A stretch of 64,000 nt of DNA from assembly GCF_014646295.1 (NCBI RefSeq), contig NZ_BMNE01000012.1, positions 1 to 64,000 of the forward strand, in the 5' to 3' direction. The position numbers and the translations under genes are program-made. Each line of letters starts with the position of its first letter. The first letter of the stretch is position 1. This document shows, piece by piece, positions 31,427 to 39,057 of this stretch. The notes beneath the pieces were generated by a model, which made no database searches, had not been told where the DNA came from, and saw nothing but the letters and a program-made list of their open reading frames with translations. Source of the stretch: Nocardia rhizosphaerihabitans. GTDB taxonomy: Bacteria; Actinomycetota; Actinomycetes; Mycobacteriales; Mycobacteriaceae.

Positions 31427-33108
31427 GGTGTACTCCTCGCGGCGTCGATGGTCGACAGGAAGGGCAGGAAGGGCGGGATTTCGTCGGGGTCGCACAGGAT
31501 CTCGAGGAACGAGGGGCCGGTGGCGGCGAAACTGGCGCGCAGGGCCTCGGTGAGGTCATCGGGGTCGTCGACGGTGTGGGCAGGTAGATCGGGGAACATG
31601 GCGGCGATGCCTGCTCCCAGGTGGGCGGGGCGGAAACGGTTGAAGCTGTAGCGATCTCGGTAGTAGAGCTGTTCACGGGTGACGCACATGGCGTGTGCGT
31701 TGTTGTTGAACACGACGAAGGTGATCGGCAGATCGTGTTCGACAGCCGTGTGCAGTTCCATGCCATGCATGTAGAACGCGCCGTCACCGGCGATCACGAT
31801 CGTGCGATGCGGACCGTCGGCGGCGTCGTGCCGGGCGAACGCGGAGCCGATCCCCGCGCCGAAGGCGTAGCCCATCCCGCCCATCCCGAGGGCGACGACG
31901 AAACGTCCGTCCTCGGGCACCCTCAGGTAATGCACCACGGACGCGCCGGTGTTACCCGCATCGGCGAAAATATCGGCGCCGGAGGGGAGTTCGCGCTGAA
32001 TCGCCTCGACGACGGTGCGGTAGCGCAGGCCGGGGCCCGCGGCGCCGGGCACCGGCATGGGAGTGAGGTCGGCGGTCGGGGCGGGGGCGGCGGCCGGAGT
32101 GTCGTCGAGGCGGGTCAGCAGGTCGCTGATGGTCGCGGCGAGATCGCTGCCGGTGACGTGGAGCGCGGCCGGATAGGGCGCCAGCGCGCCGATGCTGAGC
32201 AGCGGGAGGTCGGCGATGACCGACTCGAGGCCGGCGCGGGCGGTGACCGGCAGCCGGGTGCCGACAAGCAGGCAGGCGTTCGCCGAGGTCAGCGCCTCGA
32301 GCAGCTCGGCGTGGCCCATGCTGCCCGCGACGCCGCAGTAGCCGGGGCCGGTATTGGCATAGACATCCTTGGCGTCGGGCGCCAGGCCGATCGAGGCGTC
32401 CAGCGCGGTGACGAGTTCGGCGAGTTCGGCGCGGGCATTGTCGCGAGCCACCTGATCACCGGCGATGATCACCACCTTGCCGGTGCGCCGGGCGGCGGCG
32501 AGTTCTTCGGCGATCGAGTCGATCGAGGTGGTAGCCGGTGTCGCGGGGGGTGCGGTAGTCACCGGCGTGGTGGCGGCGTCCGGCATCGCCTGCTGTTGAA
32601 CATCTTTCGGCAGGAGTAGCACCGCCGGTCCGCCTTCTTGCGCCGCCGCGACGGCCGCCGCGAACTGCTCGCGCAGCTCAGCCGGATCGGTGACCCGCGC
32701 GCAGTACCGGCTGACGGTGGTGAACAACGCTGTCGCGTCGATGGATTCGGCCAGCCCACTCGAATCCTGAAAGGCACCATGACCTTCCAAACTCGTCGGC
32801 GGCTGCCCGACGAGAGCCAGCACCGGTACCCGCGAGGTGTAGGACTCGGCCAGCCCGGCAACGAGATTCATCGCCCCGCCGCCCGAGGTGGCGGCGACGA
32901 CGCCGAGTCCACCGGTGCTGCGCGCATACCCGTCGGCCATGGTGGCCGCGGAGAACTCGTGCTTGGCGACAATGCCCGCCGGGTGGCCGCCCGCCTCGAA
33001 GATCGCGTCGTAGAGGTCTTCGATATTGGCGCCGTCGACTCCGAAGATATGGGTGACCCCCAGCGCGGACACCGCCTCGGTCAAGTAGTCGGCCACTCTG
33101 TCCGGCAT
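31423..33108 (-). CDS. thiamine-diphosphate-dependent enzyme, acetolactate synthase-like (561 aa)
   Basis: All three domains of the family are present. The Pyr domain has the catalytic Glu in AKHEFSAATMADGYAR (Glu51). The central domain begins around IAGDQVARDNARAEL. The PP domain has the ThDP motif AGDGAFYMHGMELHTAVEH ending VVFNNN. Such enzymes decarboxylate 2-oxo acids and join the resulting aldehyde unit to an acceptor. It is first of the operon, with a GAGGAGGG ribosome-binding site at the ATG. It could supply an acyloin or activated acyl unit to the KAS III-like enzyme. It is not a housekeeping IlvB, as no small subunit is nearby. Confidence 0.85.
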   Translation of the reverse strand: MPDRVADYLTEAVSALGVTHIFGVDGANIEDLYDAIFEAGGHPAGIVAKHEFSAATMADGYARSTGGLGVVAATSGGGAMNLVAGLAESYTSRVPVLALVGQPPTSLEGHGAFQDSSGLAESIDATALFTTVSRYCARVTDPAELREQFAAAVAAAQEGGPAVLLLPKDVQQQAMPDAATTPVTTAPPATPATTSIDSIAEELAAARRTGKVVIIAGDQVARDNARAELAELVTALDASIGLAPDAKDVYANTGPGYCGVAGSMGHAELLEALTSANACLLVGTRLPVTARAGLESVIADLPLLSIGALAPYPAALHVTGSDLAATISDLLTRLDDTPAAAPAPTADLTPMPVPGAAGPGLRYRTVVEAIQRELPSGADIFADAGNTGASVVHYLRVPEDGRFVVALGMGGMGYAFGAGIGSAFARHDAADGPHRTIVIAGDGAFYMHGMELHTAVEHDLPITFVVFNNNAHAMCVTREQLYYRDRYSFNRFRPAHLGAGIAAMFPDLPAHTVDDPDDLTEALRASFAATGPSFLEILCDPDEIPPFLPFLSTIDAARSTP

Positions 33109-33238
33109 CTGCCCTCCTCTTCCGCGTCCATCCGTCGGCTGCCCCGAAAGCCAGCGGGTATCGACGGACGGATCGTCGCGTACACGAGGGATACGGGGTG
33201 GCTCCTGCACTGGTTCACCGGCCGCCCAAATCCGCCTC

Positions 33239-33267
33239 TTGTGTGTACGTATACATCTACGTATAGT
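33239..33267 (+). promoter_or_regulatory. promoter with tandem TACGTATA operator for the EXLDI gene
   Basis: TTGTGT (33239-33244) and TATAGT (33262-33267) are 17 bp apart and the ATG is 7 bp beyond the -10, so the transcript is leaderless. Two exact TACGTATA repeats (33246-33253 and 33258-33265), 12 bp apart, lie in the spacer and -10. The downstream protein has an RHH-like N-terminus, so autoregulation is plausible. Confidence 0.6.
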
Positions 33268-33273
33268 GGGTTC

Positions 33274-33801
33274 ATGCCCAACAAGACGATCTACGTAGCC
33301 GACGACGATCTGCCCCTGTTCCAGCGGGCGCAGGAGCTCGTCGGCGGCAACATCTCCGGCGCGGTCGTCGCCGCGCTGCGCCGATTCATCGACCTGGAAG
33401 AAGGACGCCAGGCGGGTTTCGACGAGATCGTGCTGCAGGTGGGCCGAGACGGCGTGCGGCAGGTGCGATTCCAGGGCACCCTGCTCGGCGAATGGCGCGA
33501 CGTCGGCGACGAGCGAGTGCTGCACCAGCGGGTCTACCGCAGTCGCAAGGGCAAGCTCGTGCTGCACACACACAAGGCGCTGTGGAAGGACTACCCCACC
33601 GGCGACGCCGCCGGTGATCTGAAGGACTGGAAGTACTGGCGCCGGATGTTCGGCATCGGCGACCGGCCGTGGGACTGGGGTGACTACGACTACGAGATTC
33701 TCGACGACGTCTCGGATCTGAAGGGCCGCGTCCCCGACAAGCTGTACCGCAAGGTCGAGGACATCCACTCGCATCCGCAGATCGAGGAACTCGACATCTA
33801 G
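33274..33801 (+). CDS. EXLDI-type protein with RHH-like N-terminus (175 aa)
   Basis: The sequence ends EELDI, the terminal motif for which the EXLDI family is named. The first 45 residues (KTIYVADDDLPLFQRAQELV, SGAVVAALRRFIDLEE) look like a ribbon-helix-helix DNA-binding unit. A conserved domain rich in Arg, Trp and Tyr follows (KYWRRMFGIGDRPWDWGDYD). EXLDI genes are commonly found next to DrrA/DrrB exporters, as here. Likely role: local repressor of its own gene and perhaps of the exporter. It diverges from the ThDP operon, so the same operator region could affect both. ATG 33274 is preferred because the promoter sits just before it. Confidence 0.8.
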   Translation: MPNKTIYVADDDLPLFQRAQELVGGNISGAVVAALRRFIDLEEGRQAGFDEIVLQVGRDGVRQVRFQGTLLGEWRDVGDERVLHQRVYRSRKGKLVLHTHKALWKDYPTGDAAGDLKDWKYWRRMFGIGDRPWDWGDYDYEILDDVSDLKGRVPDKLYRKVEDIHSHPQIEELDI

Positions 33802-33837
33802 GCCCCGGCCACAACCGCATACCCACACCATCTACCG

Positions 33838-33853
33838 CAGCCCCTGGGGGCTG
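33838..33853 (+). terminator. weak hairpin after the EXLDI gene
   Basis: CAGCCC (33838-33843) pairs with GGGCTG (33848-33853) around CTGG. The stem is short with no T run, so it may only attenuate read-through into the ABC genes. Confidence 0.35.
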
Positions 33854-33913
33854 TGTCGATGACTCATGCACTTATTCGCAGTAATGAATGAATTTCTCTG
33901 GAAAGGGACGACC

Positions 33914-34873
33914 ATGGTCAACTCGGCCATCACGGCACGAGGCCTGCGCAAGGCCTACGGCGACCACACGGTCCTCGACGGCATCGACCTCACCGTCGCC
34001 GAGGGCACGATCTTCTCCCTGCTCGGCCCCAACGGCGCGGGCAAGACCACCACCGTGCAGATCCTCACCACGCTGATCGCCGCCGACGGCGGCGACATCG
34101 CGGTCGGCGGCCACGACGTGGCGCACGACCGGGAGGGTGTGCGTGAACTGATCGGCGTCACCGGGCAGTTCGCCGCCGTCGACGAACTGCTGACCGGCCG
34201 CGAGAACCTGCACATGATGGGCGACCTGAACCACCTGCCCCGCCGCGACACCCGAAGCCTGGCCACCGAACTGCTCGAACGCTTCGACCTGGTCGAGGCG
34301 GCCGACAAGCCGGCAAGCACCTACTCCGGCGGCATGACCCGCAGGCTCGATCTGGCCATGACGCTGGTCGGCAACCCGCGGGTGATCTTCCTCGACGAGC
34401 CGACCACCGGCCTCGACCCGCGCAGCCGCCGCGCCATCTGGGACATCATCCGCGGCCTGGTCGACGAACTCGGCGTCACCGTCTTCCTCACCACCCAGTA
34501 CCTCGAGGAGGCCGACCAGCTGGCCGACCGGATCGCGGTGCTCGACCACGGCCGCATCGTCGCCGAAGGCACTGCCGCGGAACTGAAGCGGCTGATCCCC
34601 GGCGGGCACATCCGCATCGACTTCGCCGATCAGGCCGCCCTGGCCGCCGCGCAGTACGCGCTCGGCCCGTCCGCGCGGGTGCTCGACGGCGGCGACGGCC
34701 TCACCCTCGCTGTGCCCAGCGACGGCGGCGTGCGCTCGCTGCGCGCCGTGCTCGATCTGCTCGATGCCGAAAACATCGAAGCGGGCGGCATTTCCGTGCA
34801 TACCCCGAATCTCGACGACGTCTTCCTCACCCTCACCGGCCGCGCCACCATCGAGCAGGAGTCCCTGGCATGA
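33914..34873 (+). CDS. DrrA-type ABC transporter ATP-binding protein (319 aa)
   Basis: Walker A GPNGAGKTTTVQIL, signature YSGGMTRRLDLAMTLVGNP, Walker B VIFLDEPTTGLDPRSRRAIW and switch VFLTTQYLEEADQLADRIAV define a DrrA-like drug-export ATPase. The C-terminal domain contains the usual NLDDVFLTLTGRA. It couples by ATGA to the permease gene. GAAAGGGA precedes ATG 33914; the frame is open 16 codons further up. Partners of this kind export anthracyclines, lipids or lipoglycans. Position beside a biosynthesis-like operon makes export of its product a reasonable guess. Confidence 0.9.
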   Translation: MVNSAITARGLRKAYGDHTVLDGIDLTVAEGTIFSLLGPNGAGKTTTVQILTTLIAADGGDIAVGGHDVAHDREGVRELIGVTGQFAAVDELLTGRENLHMMGDLNHLPRRDTRSLATELLERFDLVEAADKPASTYSGGMTRRLDLAMTLVGNPRVIFLDEPTTGLDPRSRRAIWDIIRGLVDELGVTVFLTTQYLEEADQLADRIAVLDHGRIVAEGTAAELKRLIPGGHIRIDFADQAALAAAQYALGPSARVLDGGDGLTLAVPSDGGVRSLRAVLDLLDAENIEAGGISVHTPNLDDVFLTLTGRATIEQESLA

Positions 34874-35652
34874 GCACCCACACCGTTGCGAACAAGCACG
34901 CCTTCGCCGACACCATGACGATGTTGCGGCGCAACATCATCCACGCCAAGCGCTACCCGAGCATGGTCTTCGGCATCCTGATCATGCCGACCGTGCTGCT
35001 GCTCGTCTTCAATTACGTCTTCGGCGGGGCGCTGGAGAAGTCCTCCGGCGGCGAGTACATCGACTACCTCGCGCCGGGCATGCTGCTGTTGCTGCCCGCG
35101 TACATGACGGTGTCGGTGGCCGTCTCGATCGCCACCGACAAGAGCAAGGGCATCGTGAATCGCTTTCGGGTGATGGCGATCTCGCAGTCGTCGATGCTCA
35201 CCGGGCACGTGCTCGGCTCGCTCATCCAGGCGCTGGGCGGCATGGCCGTGATGACCGGCATCGCGCTGCTGATCGGCTTCCGGCCGAACGCGAACCTCGT
35301 CGAATGGGTGGTAGCCTTCGGCCTGCTCACCCTGGTGACCTTCGCGTTCACCTGGCTCGCCATCGCGCTCGGCCTGCTCTCGCCCAACCCCGAAAGCGCA
35401 AGCAACGCACCGTTTCCCATCGTGATGATGCCGTTCCTCGGCAGCGGCCTCGTCGCCACCGACACCATGCCGATCGGCCTGCGCCAGTTCGCCGAGTACC
35501 AGCCCTTCACCCCCATCACCGAAACCCTGCGCGGTCTCCTGATGGGCACCGAGATCGGCGCCAACGGCTGGGTCTCGCTGGCCTGGTGCGCGGTCATCGC
35601 GGGCGGCGGCTACCTGTGGTCGAAGTCCATCTTCCGCAAGCAGACGAGCTGA
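34870..35652 (+). CDS. DrrB-type ABC-2 permease (260 aa)
   Basis: Six predicted TM helices fit the ABC-2 family: MVFGILIMPTVLLLVFNYVF first, then YLAPGMLLLLPAYMTVSVAV, with the signature segment NRFRVMAISQSSMLTGHVLG in the coupling region. FPIVMMPFLGSGLVATDTMP near the C-terminus is typical of DrrB/NodJ proteins. It forms the membrane part of the exporter with the upstream ATPase. A bidirectional terminator about 125 bp downstream separates it from the convergent rslA. Confidence 0.9.
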   Translation: MSTHTVANKHAFADTMTMLRRNIIHAKRYPSMVFGILIMPTVLLLVFNYVFGGALEKSSGGEYIDYLAPGMLLLLPAYMTVSVAVSIATDKSKGIVNRFRVMAISQSSMLTGHVLGSLIQALGGMAVMTGIALLIGFRPNANLVEWVVAFGLLTLVTFAFTWLAIALGLLSPNPESASNAPFPIVMMPFLGSGLVATDTMPIGLRQFAEYQPFTPITETLRGLLMGTEIGANGWVSLAWCAVIAGGGYLWSKSIFRKQTS

Positions 35653-35776
35653 TCCGCCTCTCCGCGTATTCAGGCCAGACTCGAGCGCGTTGACAGTCGG
35701 GTACGCGGCCGGCGGTAGCAGGTTTGGCGAGTTGGCTGGTACCCGGTGAGTTACCCATGTTCTCGCCAAATCTGTT

Positions 35777-35807
35777 GAATAGCCCCGGAATTTGTCCGGG
35801 GCTATTC
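35777..35807. terminator. bidirectional intrinsic terminator
   Basis: GAATAGCCCCGGA (35777-35789) and TCCGGGGCTATTC (35795-35807) form a perfect 13-bp stem between the convergent drrB-like and rslA genes. Confidence 0.85.
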
Positions 35808-35812
35808 CTCGT

Positions 35813-36511
35813 TCAGACCTGGGCGACCAGCACGGTGCGGCCGGAGTCGATCGAGGTGATCTCGATGGTGCTGATGGCTTCCGGTGGGGCGTCGATGGTG
35901 CGGTCCACCGTCAGTTCCGTGCCGGGGCCCGCCGGCCATTGGTCGAGGGGGATGCGTTTGTCGTCCGCTGTCACGACCAGGCCGTAGGTCCAGGTGGCGC
36001 CGTAGCCGTAGTCGACGCCGCCGTAACTGCACGTCATCACCAGGCGGGTGCGGTCGCCGTCGCGGACCAGTTTCACCGAGGCGCTGATCGGGGTCTGCAC
36101 GACGGCCTGCATCTGCTGCTGGGCGACGACCTGTTCGGTGGCGGTGTCGGGGCGGGCGACGGTGACCGTCACCGGCACGGCGATCGCCACCGTGGCGGCG
36201 GCGGCCGCGGCCGCGCCGCCGATCCCGAGCCAGCGGCGGCGCTTGCGTCGCCGTTCGGCCGCGGTGGCCAGCGAGGGGAGCAGGTCGGGTACCGGTGGGG
36301 AAGCGGATTCGGGCGATTCGATCATCGACAGCGCGGTATCCCGATCGACGAGCGCGAGCATGCCCGGCAGGCCGGCCAGCTCGGCGACCGCGGCCTGGCA
36401 GTGCGGGCAATCGTGCAGGTGCGCTTCGTATTCGCGGCGCTCGGTGGCGCCGAGGGAGCCGAGGACGTAGGCGGCATCCCAGGTGCTGTACTCGTCGGCG
36501 AGATCGGTCAT
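35813..36511 (-). CDS. rslA: zinc-binding anti-sigma factor, RslA-like (232 aa)
   Basis: The N-terminus shows the ZAS motif HLHDCPHCQAAV (His-x3-Cys-x2-Cys) within EYSTWDAAYVLGSLGATERR, close to mycobacterial RslA. A basic stretch (ERRRKRRRWLG) precedes one TM helix (GGAAAAAAATVAIAVPV), and an extracytoplasmic beta-rich domain of about 110 residues follows. It should hold SigL inactive at the membrane and release it on an envelope or redox signal. It overlaps the sigL stop by 4 nt. Confidence 0.85.
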   Translation of the reverse strand: MTDLADEYSTWDAAYVLGSLGATERREYEAHLHDCPHCQAAVAELAGLPGMLALVDRDTALSMIESPESASPPVPDLLPSLATAAERRRKRRRWLGIGGAAAAAAATVAIAVPVTVTVARPDTATEQVVAQQQMQAVVQTPISASVKLVRDGDRTRLVMTCSYGGVDYGYGATWTYGLVVTADDKRIPLDQWPAGPGTELTVDRTIDAPPEAISTIEITSIDSGRTVLVAQV

Positions 36512-37017
36512 CTGTTGGTCACCCCCATCTCCTGTAACGCCAAGCGCATCGCGCGCATGCCGTAGTGCAGGCGCGACTTCACCGTCCCCGGCGGAATGCC
36601 CAGCTCGTCGGCGATCTGCGCCATCCCGAGTCCGCGATAGTAGGCGCGCACGATCACGTCGCGATGATCCGGGCTCAGCTTGCTCAGCGCGTCGGCGACC
36701 AGCCAGCCGTCCAGCGCCCGGTCGGACTGGTCGGGGCTGACCTGCTCGGGTGGTGTGTCGGTGCCGAACTCGCGGCGGTGGCGCGCGCTGCGGTGCTCGT
36801 CGACGGCGAGGTTACGTGCCACGGTGAACAACCACGCGCGCGGTGAGGTCTCGGTCTGTTCCAGCACCGCGGGCCGCTGCCAGGCCCGCAGCAACGTTTC
36901 CTGCACAATGTCCTCGGCCCGGCCGGGATCGCGCACCAGGCCGAGGGTGAAACGCCAGAGTGCGGGAGCGTGCTCGGCGTAGAGCGCGCGCATCAGTTCG
37001 TCGCGACCGTCGTCCAT
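36508..37017 (-). CDS. sigL: ECF RNA polymerase sigma factor, SigL-like (169 aa)
   Basis: Region 2 reads AEDIVQETLLRAWQRPAVLE and RAWLFTVARNLAVDEHRSAR. Region 4 reads LSPDHRDVIVRAYYRGLGMA followed by QIADELGIPPGTVKSRLHYG, and the protein ends RLALQEMGV. This closely matches Mycobacterium SigL, as I remember it, in both sequence and length, and the partner anti-sigma gene follows as in that genus. In mycobacteria SigL controls envelope lipid and secreted-protein genes. Start: ATG 37017. Confidence 0.88.
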   Translation of the reverse strand: MDDGRDELMRALYAEHAPALWRFTLGLVRDPGRAEDIVQETLLRAWQRPAVLEQTETSPRAWLFTVARNLAVDEHRSARHRREFGTDTPPEQVSPDQSDRALDGWLVADALSKLSPDHRDVIVRAYYRGLGMAQIADELGIPPGTVKSRLHYGMRAMRLALQEMGVTNR

Positions 37018-37085
37018 CGGCGGTCCGGGTCACTGCTCGTCGATATTCATGGTGTCACTCCTGCTCTGTCGAAGGAGTAACGGGA

Positions 37086-37724
37086 TCAGTTTCGTTCGAG
37101 TTCAATCGGGTGCGTCGCCAGCAGGGCAAGGGGCAGCGGCTGGCGGCGCAGCACGCTCGCCCACAGGTCGTGGCGGTCGGTGGCGAGCGGATCCGACGGC
37201 AGCGCCGAGACCACGATCCAGTCGTCGTTGTCGAGTTCGCCGTCGAGCTGGCCCATCGACCAGCCCGCATAGCCCGCGAAGATCCGGATGCCCTCGAGCA
37301 GCGGGCCGATCTCGGCGGGATCGGCGTCGAGGTCGACCAGCACCACCCGGCCGTCGACCCGGCGCAGCCCGCGCACATCGGTGATGTCGGCGCCGGTCCG
37401 CAGCGTGCCGAGGCACAGGGCGGCGTCCCGTTTGACCGGCCCGCCGATGTACAGGTCGGTCGGGGCGGCGGCCAGCTCGGCCCACAGCGGGAGCACATCG
37501 CGCACCGGGGTCTCGCTCGGCCGGTTCAGCACCACGCCGAGACTGCCCGCGTCGTTGTGCTCGATGACGTACACCACGGTCCGCCGGAAAGTCGGTTCCA
37601 CCAGGTCGATCGCCGACACCAGCAGATTGCCGGCGCGAACGCCCACCGCGGGGTGCCCGCGCCGCCGGTCATCGCCGTGCCCGTCGCGAGTCCGGCGCTC
37701 GTCCGGGTCGTCTCCGCGTGCCAC
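37086..37724 (-). CDS. YqgE/AlgH family protein (212 aa)
   Basis: VRAGNLLVSAIDLVEPTFRR, VVYVIEHNDAGSLGVVLNRP, IGGPVKRDAALCLG and IFAGYAGWSMGQLDGEL are the conserved blocks of the UPF0301 (YqgE) family, a cytoplasmic beta-fold of unknown biochemical role. A basic, low-complexity N-terminus of about 35 residues precedes the domain. GTG 37724 was chosen as the nearest sensible start; the frame remains open upstream, so it is uncertain by some residues. Confidence 0.8.
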   Translation of the reverse strand: MARGDDPDERRTRDGHGDDRRRGHPAVGVRAGNLLVSAIDLVEPTFRRTVVYVIEHNDAGSLGVVLNRPSETPVRDVLPLWAELAAAPTDLYIGGPVKRDAALCLGTLRTGADITDVRGLRRVDGRVVLVDLDADPAEIGPLLEGIRIFAGYAGWSMGQLDGELDNDDWIVVSALPSDPLATDRHDLWASVLRRQPLPLALLATHPIELERN

Positions 37725-37818
37725 CGAGCCATCATCGCATTGGTGCGGTGTCGCGCGCTCCCCGCGGACCGCTCGAGACCGGAAATATTCTCGTCGAAAC
37801 GGCCGCGGGCGCGCCCGG

Positions 37819-37824
37819 TAGGGT
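37819..37824 (+). promoter_or_regulatory. -10 box of a leaderless promoter
   Basis: TAGGGT ends 6 nt before ATG 37831 of the acyltransferase gene. Confidence 0.45.
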
Positions 37825-37830
37825 CGCGGC

Positions 37831-38592
37831 ATGCACTCGCCCGAGGTCCTGCTCGAGAACAGCGACGCCGTGTACGACTACTACCTGCGACATCAGCAGA
37901 ATCGCTGGAAGGCGCTGGGTGGCTATGCCATCCTGGCCCGCCGGTACCGGCCGCGGGTCGCCTTCGTCGAAGGCGCGAAACAACAGCTCGAGGCGCTGAT
38001 CCGCAGCGGGCGCCCGGTCGTCTACGCGATCAATCACCTGTCCAACAGCGACCCGTACACCGTCGCGGCGACCGCGTGGCGCTCACCGTTGCGCTCGCGG
38101 ATCGGCCGGGTGCGCGTGCTGGCCAAGGACGAACTGTTCATCGATCCCGAACAGCGCCGCAAGGTCGACATGATGGGCGGCATCCCCGTCTTCCGTGGCC
38201 GCGACCACGGCATCAGGGCCGTCAACGCCGCAGGTCAGCGCATGATGGACATCTGCGCGCAGCGCCTGGCCGCCGGTGATCACCTGGCGGTCTTCCCCGA
38301 GGGCACCTGCAACCACGTCGATCCGGCGAAGGTGCAGCCCGTCGGTAGCGGGATCGGTCACATCGCGTTCCGCGCGGCCAAGCTGAACGCGCCGCCCGCG
38401 CTGGTAGCCATCGCGATGAGCTACGGGCCGCGACCCGATCCGACGGTGGAACCCACCGCCGAGGAGGCCGTCTCGGCCCGGTTCGTGTTCCGTCAGCCGG
38501 TGCTGGGACTTCCGCAGCGGCCCGCCGACATCGCCCGGCTGGTCAAAGAGGAATTGCAGCTGGCCGTCGACGGTGCCGTCGCGAGTTACTGA
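37831..38592 (+). CDS. PlsC-type 1-acylglycerol-3-phosphate acyltransferase (253 aa)
   Basis: The acyltransferase HX4D motif is INHLSNSD (His69-Asp74), and the second and third motifs are GGIPVFRGRDHG and FPEGTCNH. Such enzymes add an acyl chain to lysophosphatidate or related acceptors at the inner membrane. There is no clear TM helix, so it is probably peripheral. Its stop overlaps the convergent GNAT gene by 7 nt. The acceptor lipid cannot be named from sequence. Confidence 0.85.
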   Translation: MHSPEVLLENSDAVYDYYLRHQQNRWKALGGYAILARRYRPRVAFVEGAKQQLEALIRSGRPVVYAINHLSNSDPYTVAATAWRSPLRSRIGRVRVLAKDELFIDPEQRRKVDMMGGIPVFRGRDHGIRAVNAAGQRMMDICAQRLAAGDHLAVFPEGTCNHVDPAKVQPVGSGIGHIAFRAAKLNAPPALVAIAMSYGPRPDPTVEPTAEEAVSARFVFRQPVLGLPQRPADIARLVKEELQLAVDGAVASY

Positions 38593-38897
38593 GGCAGCCC
38601 GAACAACTCCCTGGCCCGCTGCGGTACCAGCGAGATGTAGTCGGGGTGGGTCTTGACGAAGTGCAGGACCACCGGACACAGCGGCAGCACGCTGAATCCT
38701 TCGGCGCGGCTGGTGTCGAGTGCGGCCTTGGTGACCACGTTCGCCATGCCCTGGCCCTCGAACCGGGGATAGATCTCGGTGTGCACGAGGGCGCGCTCGG
38801 CCCCGGTGTCCTGGTACTCGATATAGCCGGCGGGAGTCCCGTCGGCGGTGAGTTCGAACCGCTCGAGCGCGGTGTTGTTGCGGACCTCGGTCGCCAT
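38586..38897 (-). CDS. small GNAT-fold N-acetyltransferase, YidJ-like (103 aa)
   Basis: GYIEYQDTGAERALVHTEIY and FEGQGMANVVTKAALDTSRA, followed by PLCPVVLHFVKTHPDY, match the single-domain minimal GNAT family. The Q/R-x-x-G-x-G/A acetyl-CoA loop appears as FEGQGMA. Its substrate is unknown. The short length is normal for this subfamily. Confidence 0.8.
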   Translation of the reverse strand: MATEVRNNTALERFELTADGTPAGYIEYQDTGAERALVHTEIYPRFEGQGMANVVTKAALDTSRAEGFSVLPLCPVVLHFVKTHPDYISLVPQRARELFGLPQ

Positions 38898-38979
38898 GCG
38901 TCGAAACTACCCCGGTCAGCGGCCGGGCCGTTGGGGTCCGCGTATGGCGGGTTCGGGTCCGAGCCCGGAGAATGTCGGC

Positions 38980-39057
38980 ATGATCGGTCAGCGCCCGGAC
39001 GAGGAAGCCCGCGTAACCACGCAGGGCGCCCGAGCACGCCAGGAGGAAACAGCATGA
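38980..39057 (+). CDS. repeated 25-aa small ORF, copy B, leader of glycerate kinase
   Basis: This ORF is the same length as 5076-5153 and nearly the same peptide: MIGQRPDEEARVTTQGARA then RQEETA. GGAG (38967-38970) lies 9 nt before its ATG, and AGGAGG near its end serves the next gene. Its TGA (39055-39057) overlaps the ATG of glycerate kinase (39054). Unlike copy A, no gene precedes it on this strand nearby, so it would be the first ORF of the mRNA, a true leader. No source for a known family was recalled. Confidence 0.65.
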   Translation: MIGQRPDEEARVTTQGARARQEETA

